Below, one piece after another: positions 14,241 through 22,232 of a stretch of 24,579 nucleotides of DNA; position 1 is the first letter of the stretch; each line of letters begins with the position of its first letter. The stretch covers positions 1-24,579 of the forward strand of contig CAAGHC010000040.1 of NCBI GenBank assembly GCA_900769565.1, read 5' to 3'. The notes under the pieces are model-generated. The model saw only the letters and a program-made list of their open reading frames with translations. It ran no database searches and was not told the origin of the DNA. The DNA is from Clostridia bacterium (GTDB lineage Bacteria; Bacillota; Clostridia; Christensenellales; Borkfalkiaceae). Position numbers and translations under genes: made by a program.

Positions 14241-14264
14241 TAGTGAACAAAAATGCAATTATTG
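14241..14264 (+). promoter_or_regulatory. operator-like site upstream of the Gfo/Idh/MocA gene
   Basis: The 24-nt site begins TAGTGAACAAAAATGCAA and matches 19 of 24 positions of the site at 18087-18110 on the other strand. Exactly 37 nt separate it from a -10-like TAAAAT at 14302-14307, the same 37 nt as at the other promoter. The -35 region at 14279-14284 (CGGCAA) is poor, consistent with an activator-dependent promoter. Confidence 0.55.
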
Positions 14265-14348
14265 CAAAAAAAAAGATACGGCAAAAAGCATTTAAATGGT
14301 GTAAAATACTATCAAAAGAAAAATTTAACTTTAAGGAGTTTAATTACT

Positions 14349-15350
14349 ATGTTAAGAGTAGGTATTGTTGGTTGTGGTTGTATATTCACCATGCACGCTA
14401 CTAGCGTTGCACACTTGCCTTGTGCAAAATTAGTTGGCGTTTGTGACGTTAAGAAAGACAGAGCAGATAAGCAAGCGGAAAGGTATGGTGTTAAAGCTTA
14501 TTACGACTACAAAGATATGATAAAGAAAGAACTTATCGACGTTGTTCACGTTTGCGTTCCCCACTATTTGCACCCAATTATCTCTAGATATGCGTTAGAG
14601 CAAGGCGTAAACGTAATTTGTGAAAAACCCATGTCTATAAAAATGGAAGACGCTTTATATAACGTTAAACTTGCAGAAGATATGAAGTTAAAGTACGGCA
14701 TTATTTTTCAATGCAGATTTAACGATTCTGCACAACTTGTTAAGAATACCCTATTGAGTGGAAAACTTGGCAAAATTATTTCTGCAAGGGTTGTTTTAAC
14801 TTGGTGCAAACCCGACAGTTATTATTCACTTTCCGACTGGAAAGGCACTTGGGATAAAGAAGGTGGTGGCGTTATCATAGACCAAGCAATTCACTCACTT
14901 GACCTTGCAAACTGGTTTATTGACGACGAACCCGTTTCCGTACAAGCACACCTTTGCAATCGTGGGCACAACATTATGGAAGTAGACGACACGGGCGAAG
15001 GCTTTATTCGTTATAAAAACGGCGCTACCCTATCTTTCTGGGCTATGAACAACTACGGGTGCGACGACCCGATTGAAATTAGACTTTGCTGTGAGAACGG
15101 TAAAGTAGTGATGGATTACGACCAAGCAACCATTACCCTAAATAACGGTGAAGTTTTAACTGCTCAAACCACTAGCGACGGCATAGTTTACGAAGATGGT
15201 AAAGATTACTGGGGTTTCCAACACATTCGTGAAATTGCAGACTTCTACGACGCTGTTATCTCTGATAGAGAACCTAAAATTAGTGGTAAAGAGGCGCTTA
15301 AAATCCAAAAACTTATTTGCGAAATCTACAACAATAACTTCCATAAATAA
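14349..15350 (+). CDS. Gfo/Idh/MocA-family sugar oxidoreductase
   Basis: An NAD(P)-dependent oxidoreductase of 333 residues that should oxidise or reduce a sugar, glycoside or cyclitol hydroxyl. The Rossmann motif GIVGCGCI is at 5-12, the catalytic-type CEKP at 91-94 (Lys93) and the C-terminal domain signature GGGVIIDQAIHSLDL at 172-186 (Asp178, His182). The start at 14349 is chosen because AAGGAG lies about 10 nt upstream and the protein then begins MLRVGIVG, as family members do. An in-frame extension to 14253 has no SD and crosses the promoter. It follows the AraC gene in the same orientation with its own regulated promoter, and ends at a strong bidirectional terminator. Confidence 0.92.
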   Translation: MLRVGIVGCGCIFTMHATSVAHLPCAKLVGVCDVKKDRADKQAERYGVKAYYDYKDMIKKELIDVVHVCVPHYLHPIISRYALEQGVNVICEKPMSIKMEDALYNVKLAEDMKLKYGIIFQCRFNDSAQLVKNTLLSGKLGKIISARVVLTWCKPDSYYSLSDWKGTWDKEGGGVIIDQAIHSLDLANWFIDDEPVSVQAHLCNRGHNIMEVDDTGEGFIRYKNGATLSFWAMNNYGCDDPIEIRLCCENGKVVMDYDQATITLNNGEVLTAQTTSDGIVYEDGKDYWGFQHIREIADFYDAVISDREPKISGKEALKIQKLICEIYNNNFHK

Positions 15351-15364
15351 TTTTATAAAAATAA

Positions 15365-15404
15365 AAAGAAACGGCACCGAAAATTCGGTGCCGTTTCTTT
15401 GTTT
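15365..15404 (+). terminator. bidirectional terminator between convergent units
   Basis: A 16-bp perfect stem (15365-15380/15385-15400), core GAAACGGCACCGA, with loop AAAT. A-run and T-run flank it, so it can serve both the oxidoreductase gene (plus) and the PIG-L gene (minus). Confidence 0.92.
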
Positions 15405-15442
15405 ATAAAAGCCTATAAATATTATTTTACACAACTAAATTC

Positions 15443-16165
15443 TTATTTAGGTAAAATATTTTTAGCCGTACCCCTTTGCGCATGTTCGCACATTTTGAAT
15501 GCCTCTGCATATTTTACGCAACATTGCGTTCCAAATACTGCACCTAAAGACTTAACGTAGCCTAAAGTGTTCATATCGTCGTGTTCAGCAAGCCATTCTA
15601 ATTGAGATTTATGGCAAGATAACGCTTTTAATTTTATATCCATTTCTTCGGATATATCAACGTAATCCGTTCCTGTAAAAACGGGAAGAGAGTCACTTGA
15701 CATATAATAGATAGGAATGTCTGAAGGTACGCTTTCGGGATAAACGCCTGCTTTAGTGCAGTAGTGTGGAAGAGTAGCCATAAACGCAGCCCTAAACACC
15801 AAAGCGCTAGCCTCGTTGTGGTCCATCATATAATCGTCGGGCGATTGAGTTATGATAGCGTCGGGCTTAACCTTTCTTATATAATCGATAAGTTTATGAA
15901 GTGCATCCATATCGTATCTAGAAACTAACACGTCGTGCACGCCTAAATTGTAATATTCTTTAGCGCCGATCGTTTGTGCGGCAGTCTTTGACTCTTCGTA
16001 CCTAATTTTAGCAAGTTCTTCGGGCAAAATACGGTAGTGACCTTGGTCACCGTTAGTAATACCGCATACGTAAACTTCGTCACCACGCTTTACGCACTTT
16101 GCAAGCGTTCCAAAGCAGTTAATTTCCAAATCGTCAGGATGGCATCCGATAGCAAGAATTTTCAT
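15443..16165 (-). CDS. PIG-L/LmbE-family deacetylase
   Basis: A zinc-dependent N-deacetylase family member of 240 residues. Family members remove acetyl from GlcNAc-containing compounds such as GlcNAc-inositol derivatives, diacetylchitobiose or bacillithiol and mycothiol precursors. The metal site HPDD is at 9-12 (His9, Asp12) and a second histidine at His116 in DHNEAS; TNGDQGHY (37-44) is also typical. The protein is cytosolic, with no signal peptide. The SD is AGGTG. It is third in an operon with a sugar isomerase and an oxidoreductase. That makes an acetamido-sugar substrate plausible, which is inference. Bacillithiol synthesis is less likely in this context. Confidence 0.9.
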   Translation of the reverse strand: MKILAIGCHPDDLEINCFGTLAKCVKRGDEVYVCGITNGDQGHYRILPEELAKIRYEESKTAAQTIGAKEYYNLGVHDVLVSRYDMDALHKLIDYIRKVKPDAIITQSPDDYMMDHNEASALVFRAAFMATLPHYCTKAGVYPESVPSDIPIYYMSSDSLPVFTGTDYVDISEEMDIKLKALSCHKSQLEWLAEHDDMNTLGYVKSLGAVFGTQCCVKYAEAFKMCEHAQRGTAKNILPK

Positions 16166-16197
16166 TTTTTCACCTATAAAATATACGCTTTTTACAA

Positions 16198-17169
16198 TTA
16201 TTTATTGATAACGCTCAATAAATAATCAAGGGTTTCAAGACCGTCAACCAATCTTGCTTTTTCTATCTTTTCACCGTTTCTAATTCTGTCGGTAAAGTAG
16301 GTTAATTCAAAGAAATATTCGCCAAGGTCGGAAACGTTTCCACCTTCAACAGAGCCGATATTGTTTTCTTCAAGAACGATTTCTTCAGCCTTTTCTTCGT
16401 CGTATACCATGATTTTACCGTCCTTGTAAACGATAGCACCACGTTCAAATCTCATGCGGAAACCTTCGCTAAATTCAAAGGTTTTAGGCATATCCCAACC
16501 ACCTTCTACCGTTACACAGAAGTCTTTATACTGCAAAGTAGTAAAAATACTGCTGTTCTTTTCACCGATAGAATTTTTATGTACGGTAGTCTTTTCAGGT
16601 CTGCCGAAAAGGTATAACAAGAAGTCGATATCATGAACGTGTAAGTCTTGAGCAGCACCACCTGAACGCTTATAATCAAGTAGCCAGTCTTCCCAACCCC
16701 AATCAGGTCTGGGGCTTATACGGTGAAGATATGCAAACACGGGTTTGCCGTACTTTTCACTAACTACAACGTCCTTAATTGCATTATAAATAGGGCTAAA
16801 TCTCATAGATTGACCTACTTGAACGTTACAACCGGTTGCCTTTGCCTTTTCAAGCAATTCGTTACCTTGTTCAACGGTTAAAGCAAGAGGTTTTTCAACC
16901 ATAACGTATTTAACCTTATCCATTGCCAACAAAGCGTGTTCAGCATGAAGGAAAGTAGGCAAGCAAATATCAACAGCGTCTACGTTAGCGTTTTCAATCA
17001 ATTCTTTACCGCTTGCGTATATAGTTGCGTTAGTGCCTTGCGCAATATCTTCTGCTTTTTCTCTTCTAACGTCTGCAACTGCAACGAGTTCTACACCCGG
17101 CATTCTCTTATAGCACTCCGAGTGCATTTTACCCATAAAGCCACAACCAATTAAACCAATTTTAACCAT
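16198..17169 (-). CDS. Gfo/Idh/MocA-family oxidoreductase, inositol-dehydrogenase-like
   Basis: An NAD(P)-dependent oxidoreductase of 323 residues. The Rossmann motif GLIGCGFMG is at 5-13, VEKP at 91-94 (Lys93) and the catalytic segment DLHVHDIDFL at 175-184 (His179, Asp180). It is a different subfamily from the plus-strand paralogue at 14349: this one is closer to inositol 2-dehydrogenase-like proteins. It begins 2 nt after the isomerase stop, and its SD GGGGAGAG lies within the last codons of that gene, so translation is coupled. It probably provides an oxidised intermediate for, or takes it from, the isomerase encoded just upstream. Confidence 0.92.
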   Translation of the reverse strand: MVKIGLIGCGFMGKMHSECYKRMPGVELVAVADVRREKAEDIAQGTNATIYASGKELIENANVDAVDICLPTFLHAEHALLAMDKVKYVMVEKPLALTVEQGNELLEKAKATGCNVQVGQSMRFSPIYNAIKDVVVSEKYGKPVFAYLHRISPRPDWGWEDWLLDYKRSGGAAQDLHVHDIDFLLYLFGRPEKTTVHKNSIGEKNSSIFTTLQYKDFCVTVEGGWDMPKTFEFSEGFRMRFERGAIVYKDGKIMVYDEEKAEEIVLEENNIGSVEGGNVSDLGEYFFELTYFTDRIRNGEKIEKARLVDGLETLDYLLSVINK

Positions 17170-17171
17170 AA

Positions 17172-18014
17172 TTATTTTACTCTCCCCATAATACTATCCA
17201 TAGCGTTGGACGTGTTGTATATAATAGTTTCTGTGTGATATCTGTAGTTCGGAATCATTTCAGCAGTAAGCCAACCGTCGTAGCCAACTTCCTTGAACGC
17301 TTTCATAACTTCCGGCCAGTTTACGTCGCCTGCAAGAAGGTCCACACAACCAAATTCGCCAGCACCGAATCTGTAGTCTTTTAAGTGCACTTTCTTAATT
17401 CTGTTGCCTAAAATTCTAATCCAGTCTTCAGGATATCCTCTGTCTTCCATAACGTTACCAACGTCAAAGTAAGATTGAATATACTTGCTGTTAAATCCGT
17501 CTACGAAACTACGCATTTCTAGAGGTGAAAGTAAGAATTTGTTACCAACGTTTTCTAAACCCATGTAAACTTCTGCAGATTCTGCAAAGGGTTTAAGTTC
17601 GTTAAGCGCTTCAATACTTCTTTGATAGCAAGTAAGGTAGTCAACTTTCTTTTCAGGATAAGAAAAATATGCTTGAACTACGCCGGCGATAACTAAAATA
17701 GTATCGCATCCGAGAATTTTAGCGGCTTCAAGTTGACGTTTAATCATATCTTTTGCTTGTTCAACGTTCTTCTTGTCGTCGTCGGTCAATCTATAATCCC
17801 AACATAACCCACAGGTCAAAGAGTATAATTCAATACCCGTATCTTCTGCGAGTTTTTTAATTTCCTTAAGTTGTTTATCAGTGGTGTTAAGCGTCAATTC
17901 CCCTTCAGCCTCAAGCGAAACTTCAACGCCTTCAAAACCAGCCTTCTTTGCGAGCAAGAAATTGTCTTTCAAAGACTGTTGCGGAAACGACCAAATGTTA
18001 ATGCCTTTTTTCAT
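17172..18014 (-). CDS. xylose-isomerase-like TIM-barrel sugar isomerase/epimerase
   Basis: A protein of 280 residues in the AP-endonuclease-2/xylose-isomerase-like family. It is expected to isomerise, epimerise or eliminate on a sugar or keto-sugar with a divalent metal. The four metal ligands are all visible in family order: Glu154 (GLENVG), Asp184 (FDVGN), His210 (KVHLKD) and Glu252 (TAEM). The start has AAAGGAG 8 nt upstream. It is the first gene of a three-gene operon with a Gfo/Idh/MocA oxidoreductase and a PIG-L deacetylase, driven by a promoter with operator-like repeats. IolE/IolI-like, ketose-3-epimerase-like and 3-keto-glycoside lyase-like roles are all possible. Confidence 0.92.
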   Translation of the reverse strand: MKKGINIWSFPQQSLKDNFLLAKKAGFEGVEVSLEAEGELTLNTTDKQLKEIKKLAEDTGIELYSLTCGLCWDYRLTDDDKKNVEQAKDMIKRQLEAAKILGCDTILVIAGVVQAYFSYPEKKVDYLTCYQRSIEALNELKPFAESAEVYMGLENVGNKFLLSPLEMRSFVDGFNSKYIQSYFDVGNVMEDRGYPEDWIRILGNRIKKVHLKDYRFGAGEFGCVDLLAGDVNWPEVMKAFKEVGYDGWLTAEMIPNYRYHTETIIYNTSNAMDSIMGRVK

Positions 18015-18043
18015 TGCTTTTTCTCCTTTCTATGTTTTATAAC

Positions 18044-18072
18044 ATGATACCACAAAATTAACCGTTTGTCAC
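18044..18072 (-). promoter_or_regulatory. promoter of the isomerase-oxidoreductase-deacetylase operon
   Basis: On the minus strand, GTGACA (18067-18072) and TATCAT (18044-18049) with a 17-nt spacer and an extended TGG before the -10. Transcription should start near 18037. The promoter is imperfect and abuts operator-like repeats, consistent with activation. Confidence 0.7.
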
Positions 18073-18110
18073 TACACTTTTTTTATCAATTGTTACACTT
18101 TTGTTCACAA
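18073..18110 (-). promoter_or_regulatory. AraC-type operator with two direct half-sites
   Basis: AAAAGTGTA occurs twice on the minus strand (18094-18102 and 18073-18081), exactly 21 bp apart, or two helical turns. The near copy touches the -35 box. The far copy is part of a longer 24-nt site (18087-18110) beginning TTGTGAACAAAAGTGTAA, which resembles the one at 14241-14264. This geometry is known for AraC-family activators. Confidence 0.6.
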
Positions 18111-18207
18111 CTATTTTGCAATAAAGCGCACAAACTTAAATATAACGTAAAACTTAATTAACTTATGTATTTTATCCATAAAAAATTAAAACGTCAATAC
18201 GAACAAT

Positions 18208-18240
18208 AAAGGCGGTGCTTTTTAGCCCGCCTTTGCTTTT
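18208..18240 (-). terminator. terminator of the ABC transporter/glycosidase operon
   Basis: AAAGGCGG (18208-18215) pairs with CCGCCTTT (18227-18234), and an inner GCT/AGC closes a TTTT loop with one bulged T. It follows the DUF4434 stop at 18264 on the minus strand, where the T-run is short (TTTATTGTT). The rest of the 18111-18263 gap shows only AT-rich DNA. Confidence 0.65.
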
Positions 18241-18263
18241 CTATTTATAATAGAATTAAATTG

Positions 18264-19175
18264 TTATTTTTCGTTCTTTCCGTAATAATTTTTATACAAA
18301 TTATTTAGATTTTTAGCCGACGGATAAATTGATTGTGGACTTAAAAAATGCGAAAATTCAAAAGTAATCATTTTATCAACGAAAGGCTCTGCAATTTCAA
18401 TTTTTCTTCTTAAAACGTCAAACGGGATAGGATAAAACATATTTCTAACGTCCCTTTCAAACGTTTCAACGTTAGCCCATAAACTAATGTTATAGTCTCT
18501 ACAAAGACCTTTCATTGCCTTAAGATAACTTGCGTATTCTTCTAGTGAAACCGTGCCGTCTTGGAAAGCGCACTCGTCTATTTCCTTACCGCAATTTTGC
18601 CAAATTTTATCCCACTCTTCCACAGTGCGCTCGGGCGTAAACGGGTGTTCATCTATTAAACTGCTCTTAAAGAAAGGACTGATTATAACTCTCTTATCGG
18701 GGGTTTTATCCTTACATAATTTAGTAAGCCCTTCCATGGTTTCTTTTAGGCTATAAGCGTTGTAACAAGTTTCGTGAGGAATATACCAACCCTTAAAGGA
18801 CGGTATATCACCATAACGGGCAAGCACTTCGTCAACGTAAAGCTTATTTTGCTTAAGTTCGCCCCACGCATCCCCCTCGTTCCAGCAAAGGTTGGAAATA
18901 TAAAGCCCCATATAGACTTTCATATCTCGCTTTGATGCTTCGTTTAAAATTAAGCCTGCAAAATCTTCGTTTTCCTTTTTTAACGTTGGGAAAATTTTCG
19001 ACGGATAAATGCACTTATTATAAAACACACCACGCATTATAACTAGCGTATCTATTCCAACTTCTTTCATGTTATCAAGGTCGGCGCACCATTGCTCGTC
19101 CGACCAGTTAGACGACGGAATATCGTAGGTAATCTCGTCGATAAACGTTGCCGTTATAGGATAATTCTTTTTCAT
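18264..19175 (-). CDS. DUF4434 TIM-barrel protein, glycosidase-like
   Basis: A 303-residue protein matching DUF4434, a (beta/alpha)8 barrel family related to glycoside hydrolases. The beginning TATFIDEITYDIPSSNW (8-24) and the DLDNMKEVGIDTLVI segment (32-46) are characteristic. The YIPHET segment holds a glutamate in a position typical for a retaining acid/base. No signal peptide is visible, so it appears cytoplasmic and may act on an imported oligosaccharide. It is the last gene of the transporter operon, 12 nt after the glycosidase-like lipoprotein. The SD is weak (GAGAG). Enzyme activity for the family is not firmly established. Confidence 0.8.
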   Translation of the reverse strand: MKKNYPITATFIDEITYDIPSSNWSDEQWCADLDNMKEVGIDTLVIMRGVFYNKCIYPSKIFPTLKKENEDFAGLILNEASKRDMKVYMGLYISNLCWNEGDAWGELKQNKLYVDEVLARYGDIPSFKGWYIPHETCYNAYSLKETMEGLTKLCKDKTPDKRVIISPFFKSSLIDEHPFTPERTVEEWDKIWQNCGKEIDECAFQDGTVSLEEYASYLKAMKGLCRDYNISLWANVETFERDVRNMFYPIPFDVLRRKIEIAEPFVDKMITFEFSHFLSPQSIYPSAKNLNNLYKNYYGKNEK

Positions 19176-19187
19176 ATTTAATCTCTC

Positions 19188-20567
19188 TTAATATTTAGGT
19201 ATAATCATGCACCCTTCACCCGGTTCTAAAACAATATCTAAAACGTGATTGTTTAATTCAACCGTTTGCGTTATGCCCTTTCTAATAACTTCTACTTTCT
19301 TAACGTCCTTTTCAAAATCTAAAAGCACTTGGTCGTACTTTTCATTTAACGGGTCGCTGTAGTTAACTGCAATGTATGCGAACTCGTTTTCCTTATTAAA
19401 GAATTGCGAAATTACCGTTTCTTGAGTTGAATACACGCTTTTAATTTTTTCAAACTCGTCTAAAATAACCGTTACGTCCTTATCGTTAAGGGCTTCTATT
19501 GCGGCACTATAAACGTTTTTTTCATAAGATTCGCTAGGCAAATATGCTTTTGTACCGTCGTATTGATATTGTAGATAAACTTCTTCAAACAACCTTGCCT
19601 CTTTAATAACGTTTTGTACCGAATAGTAAATGTGCGTAGGATTACCGTTTTCGTCAATCATGGAAATCTTATCGTCACCGTGCAATTCGTTACCGATAGG
19701 CTTTGCATAAGAATAGCAGTTAATCATCTCTGCACCAAACGCCAAATTCATGTATAATTGTTGACGAATATCCGGCTCGTAAACCACTCTGTTGCCCAAG
19801 AACGAACAAGTTTGGAAGTGTAATATCATATGTCCGTTTTCAATGGTTTTAAGGTTGGTTTGCATTATCGCCAAGTTGTGTAGCCACGAATAGAACATTT
19901 CACCGTTCGATTGAGAACTTTCGTTATACGAATAGGGATAATAGTCCATTGCAAGCCATTTCTCACCACTTAACTTCTTTAATACTTTATCGCAGTAATC
20001 TTTTACGTATTTATTGTAGGTATATCCACCAAGTTCGGTTTCCCCTACGTATTCAGGGAATAAGTTAACGTAAAATACTTTATCGCCGTACTGCTTTTCA
20101 TACCTAGGAATCCAACTTGCAACCAAATCAAAGTGTTTGTAGTGTGGTTCGTCTGCCATGCCGATAAAGGGCATTGATTCGTATAATTCTGCATCCTTTG
20201 AAAAATCGTAAAGATAGAGATTGTCGTCACCTTGATAATTATCGCTAACGCCAGCGTTGGTTAAGAATACCATAGTATCCATACCGTACTTTTTGCCAAG
20301 TTTAATCACCTCTCTACAACGGTCGCCACCGATAATACCACCTTCGTATTCAGCAAGCTCAAACATATTGAAACCGCAATCAGCCATAAGCGAGAAAGCC
20401 TCGTCTGTAAATGCAGGTAAAACGCAAGAAACAAATATAATTTCCGACCCTTTTTCCACGAAAACACGTTCGGAAGTTTTTTTGCAACCAAACAAACTAG
20501 TGGCAGAAACGGTTAGCATAGCCACCGATAATAGCGTGCAAAAAATTCTTTTAATTTTTCTTTTCAT
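19188..20567 (-). CDS. glycosidase-like TIM-barrel lipoprotein
   Basis: A 459-residue predicted lipoprotein (lipobox LFGC, Cys28). The mature part resembles a glycoside hydrolase A-clan barrel of the beta-galactosidase/GH42-like type: strand-helix repeats with MADCGFNMFELAEYEGG, the FIGMADEPH segment (Asp140, Glu141, Pro142) where such enzymes place the acid/base, AMDYYPYSY, and a late segment AEMINCYSY whose Glu281 could be the nucleophile. A beta-sandwich tail (about 370-459) follows. I cannot assign a GH family. The SD AAAGGAGC follows the stop of the upstream gene by a few bases. It sits with an ABC solute-binding protein, so it likely trims a glycan at the cell surface before uptake. Confidence 0.78.
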   Translation of the reverse strand: MKRKIKRIFCTLLSVAMLTVSATSLFGCKKTSERVFVEKGSEIIFVSCVLPAFTDEAFSLMADCGFNMFELAEYEGGIIGGDRCREVIKLGKKYGMDTMVFLTNAGVSDNYQGDDNLYLYDFSKDAELYESMPFIGMADEPHYKHFDLVASWIPRYEKQYGDKVFYVNLFPEYVGETELGGYTYNKYVKDYCDKVLKKLSGEKWLAMDYYPYSYNESSQSNGEMFYSWLHNLAIMQTNLKTIENGHMILHFQTCSFLGNRVVYEPDIRQQLYMNLAFGAEMINCYSYAKPIGNELHGDDKISMIDENGNPTHIYYSVQNVIKEARLFEEVYLQYQYDGTKAYLPSESYEKNVYSAAIEALNDKDVTVILDEFEKIKSVYSTQETVISQFFNKENEFAYIAVNYSDPLNEKYDQVLLDFEKDVKKVEVIRKGITQTVELNNHVLDIVLEPGEGCMIIPKY

Positions 20568-20580
20568 GTTTATGCTCCTT

Positions 20581-22218
20581 TTATTCTACCCAAATTTTAT
20601 CGATATACACAGAGCCTTCAAGCAAAATTGAAACCGAATCAAACGAATCTTCATATCCTGCAAAAACGGTAGAATCAACTGCAATATCCATCCATTTTTC
20701 AATGTACTCATACGAGTTTGTGCTATCGATTAAGTGATAATATAGCCTACCATCTGCATGGCTTTGCAATTTACTATTTTGGAAAACCAAGAAAGACTTA
20801 TATAGCAAAGACCCTGGAACACTACCGTCGTAATAAATACGGAAGTATATGGTGGGATGCGCGTCAACGTAAATGGTTTCAAACAACTTAATATCAACGA
20901 CAGCATTACTTCTTGACGTTGACGCAGAAACCTTAAGAACACCATTCTCTCCGTCTGCGTTAGGATAACCGTCGAATAAAACTTCTAGAGCAGGTGGGTC
21001 ACCGATTAAGCCCATTTGTGTTTGATAAATCCATTTTGAATCATTAAAGTCTGCTAAAACGCCTTCGCCCATATCTTCGGGAACGAAATCTTCGTTATCG
21101 TACCAAATTTCATCAAGATAGAAATCCCCTGCCAAGCAGAACTTCATTCCTTTAAGGGTTGTTTCCCCTGCAACTAAAAGTTTGGAAATAGGTATGCGAG
21201 CAGTCGTCCAAACGCCTTCGGTAAAAGTATAGAACACAGCGTTTGATAAACTGCCGTCAGACGGTTCTAAATACTCGAACAAGCCCACGTCTAACACCGA
21301 ATACGGTACACCGTACACAGCGCACGGATATTCTGCGTAGTTTTGAGTTTTGTTATCATTCCAACCCGTACTTCTCTTCATACAGAACTTAACGTAAATG
21401 TATTTAGCGTCAGAAACGTTAATTTCATTTAAGAAATCTACCTTTACCACGTAGTTAACGCCCTTATTGTCAGGTTTAGCGTGCAAAACTTTATTTTGCG
21501 TTCCAATTTCAGCACCAGGATAATCCGAAGTTATTTCAAATTCGTCAGTATAATCTCCCCAGTAACCCGTACTACCAAGTAAACTTAAGTAGCCGTCTTC
21601 GTTAAAGTCTGCAATTACGCCATCTGGCAAATCGTCGCTAAACGGCTCGTAAGCATTAAAGATGTAAACGTATTCGGTTGAGTTACCAAGTTTATCTTTA
21701 GCAGGTAATTTAACGGTATATTTGCCGGCTTTTTCTACCACGTACGACGAGCCAACTGCACAAGGTTGGGTTTCGTTTTCATAATAGAACTGCAAATTTC
21801 TAATACCACTAACGTTCTTATCAAGTCCGGACGGGTCGGCCAAGTCGCCACCGTCGGGAATACAAGTTTCACCTACCGCGTAAGCGCCTTTAATGTTTAA
21901 CTGCGATTCAAGGTAAGGCGCAGAAACGTCCGGCGTACATTCGATAGTAAGGTTTTTACTACCACCCTTATACGAATAGTTAATCACGTAATTACCAACG
22001 TCCTTTACCTGAAAGTATCCGTTGCTGACCTTAACCTTTTTATTAGCGGGGTCTGTGACCTCAACTTCTTCGTATTCCTTTCCGATAAGGTCGGGAATAC
22101 GAACGTATTTACCACTTTCTATTTTATTTTTATGAACGCCTATTTCAACTCCGCCCGAACAACCCGTAAAGGAAAAAGTTAGGGCTAAAAGAAGAATAAA
22201 TACAACTAATTTTTTCAT
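20581..22218 (-). CDS. multi-domain beta-sandwich lipoprotein, possible glycan binder
   Basis: A 545-residue predicted lipoprotein (lipobox FTGC, Cys20). I do not recognise a named family. Visible modules are two Ig-like domains (about 24-95, with YFQVKDVGNYVINYSY, and 97-190, ending KAGKYTVKLPAKDKLGN) and two related jelly-roll-like modules. Each jelly-roll opens with V(I/L)ADFN (201-206 and 387-392) and closes with a DEIWYD or DKIWVE strand (369-374 and 540-545). Such modules in carbohydrate operons often bind polysaccharide; no catalytic site is evident. It lies between the solute-binding protein and the glycosidase-like lipoprotein with 13-14 nt gaps, so it is part of one surface complex or operon. 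The SD is weak (AGGTAA). Confidence 0.72.
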   Translation of the reverse strand: MKKLVVFILLLALTFSFTGCSGGVEIGVHKNKIESGKYVRIPDLIGKEYEEVEVTDPANKKVKVSNGYFQVKDVGNYVINYSYKGGSKNLTIECTPDVSAPYLESQLNIKGAYAVGETCIPDGGDLADPSGLDKNVSGIRNLQFYYENETQPCAVGSSYVVEKAGKYTVKLPAKDKLGNSTEYVYIFNAYEPFSDDLPDGVIADFNEDGYLSLLGSTGYWGDYTDEFEITSDYPGAEIGTQNKVLHAKPDNKGVNYVVKVDFLNEINVSDAKYIYVKFCMKRSTGWNDNKTQNYAEYPCAVYGVPYSVLDVGLFEYLEPSDGSLSNAVFYTFTEGVWTTARIPISKLLVAGETTLKGMKFCLAGDFYLDEIWYDNEDFVPEDMGEGVLADFNDSKWIYQTQMGLIGDPPALEVLFDGYPNADGENGVLKVSASTSRSNAVVDIKLFETIYVDAHPTIYFRIYYDGSVPGSLLYKSFLVFQNSKLQSHADGRLYYHLIDSTNSYEYIEKWMDIAVDSTVFAGYEDSFDSVSILLEGSVYIDKIWVE

Positions 22219-22232
22219 AAAATTACCTAGTC

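Noticed and set aside
14253..14348. Longer N-terminus of the plus-strand Gfo/Idh/MocA protein
   Set aside because: The added residues are not part of the Rossmann fold, have no SD and overlap the predicted -10 box.
14221..14348. A riboswitch or attenuator leader before the oxidoreductase gene
   Set aside because: No stable stem plus terminator is present. The segment is better explained by an operator and promoter.
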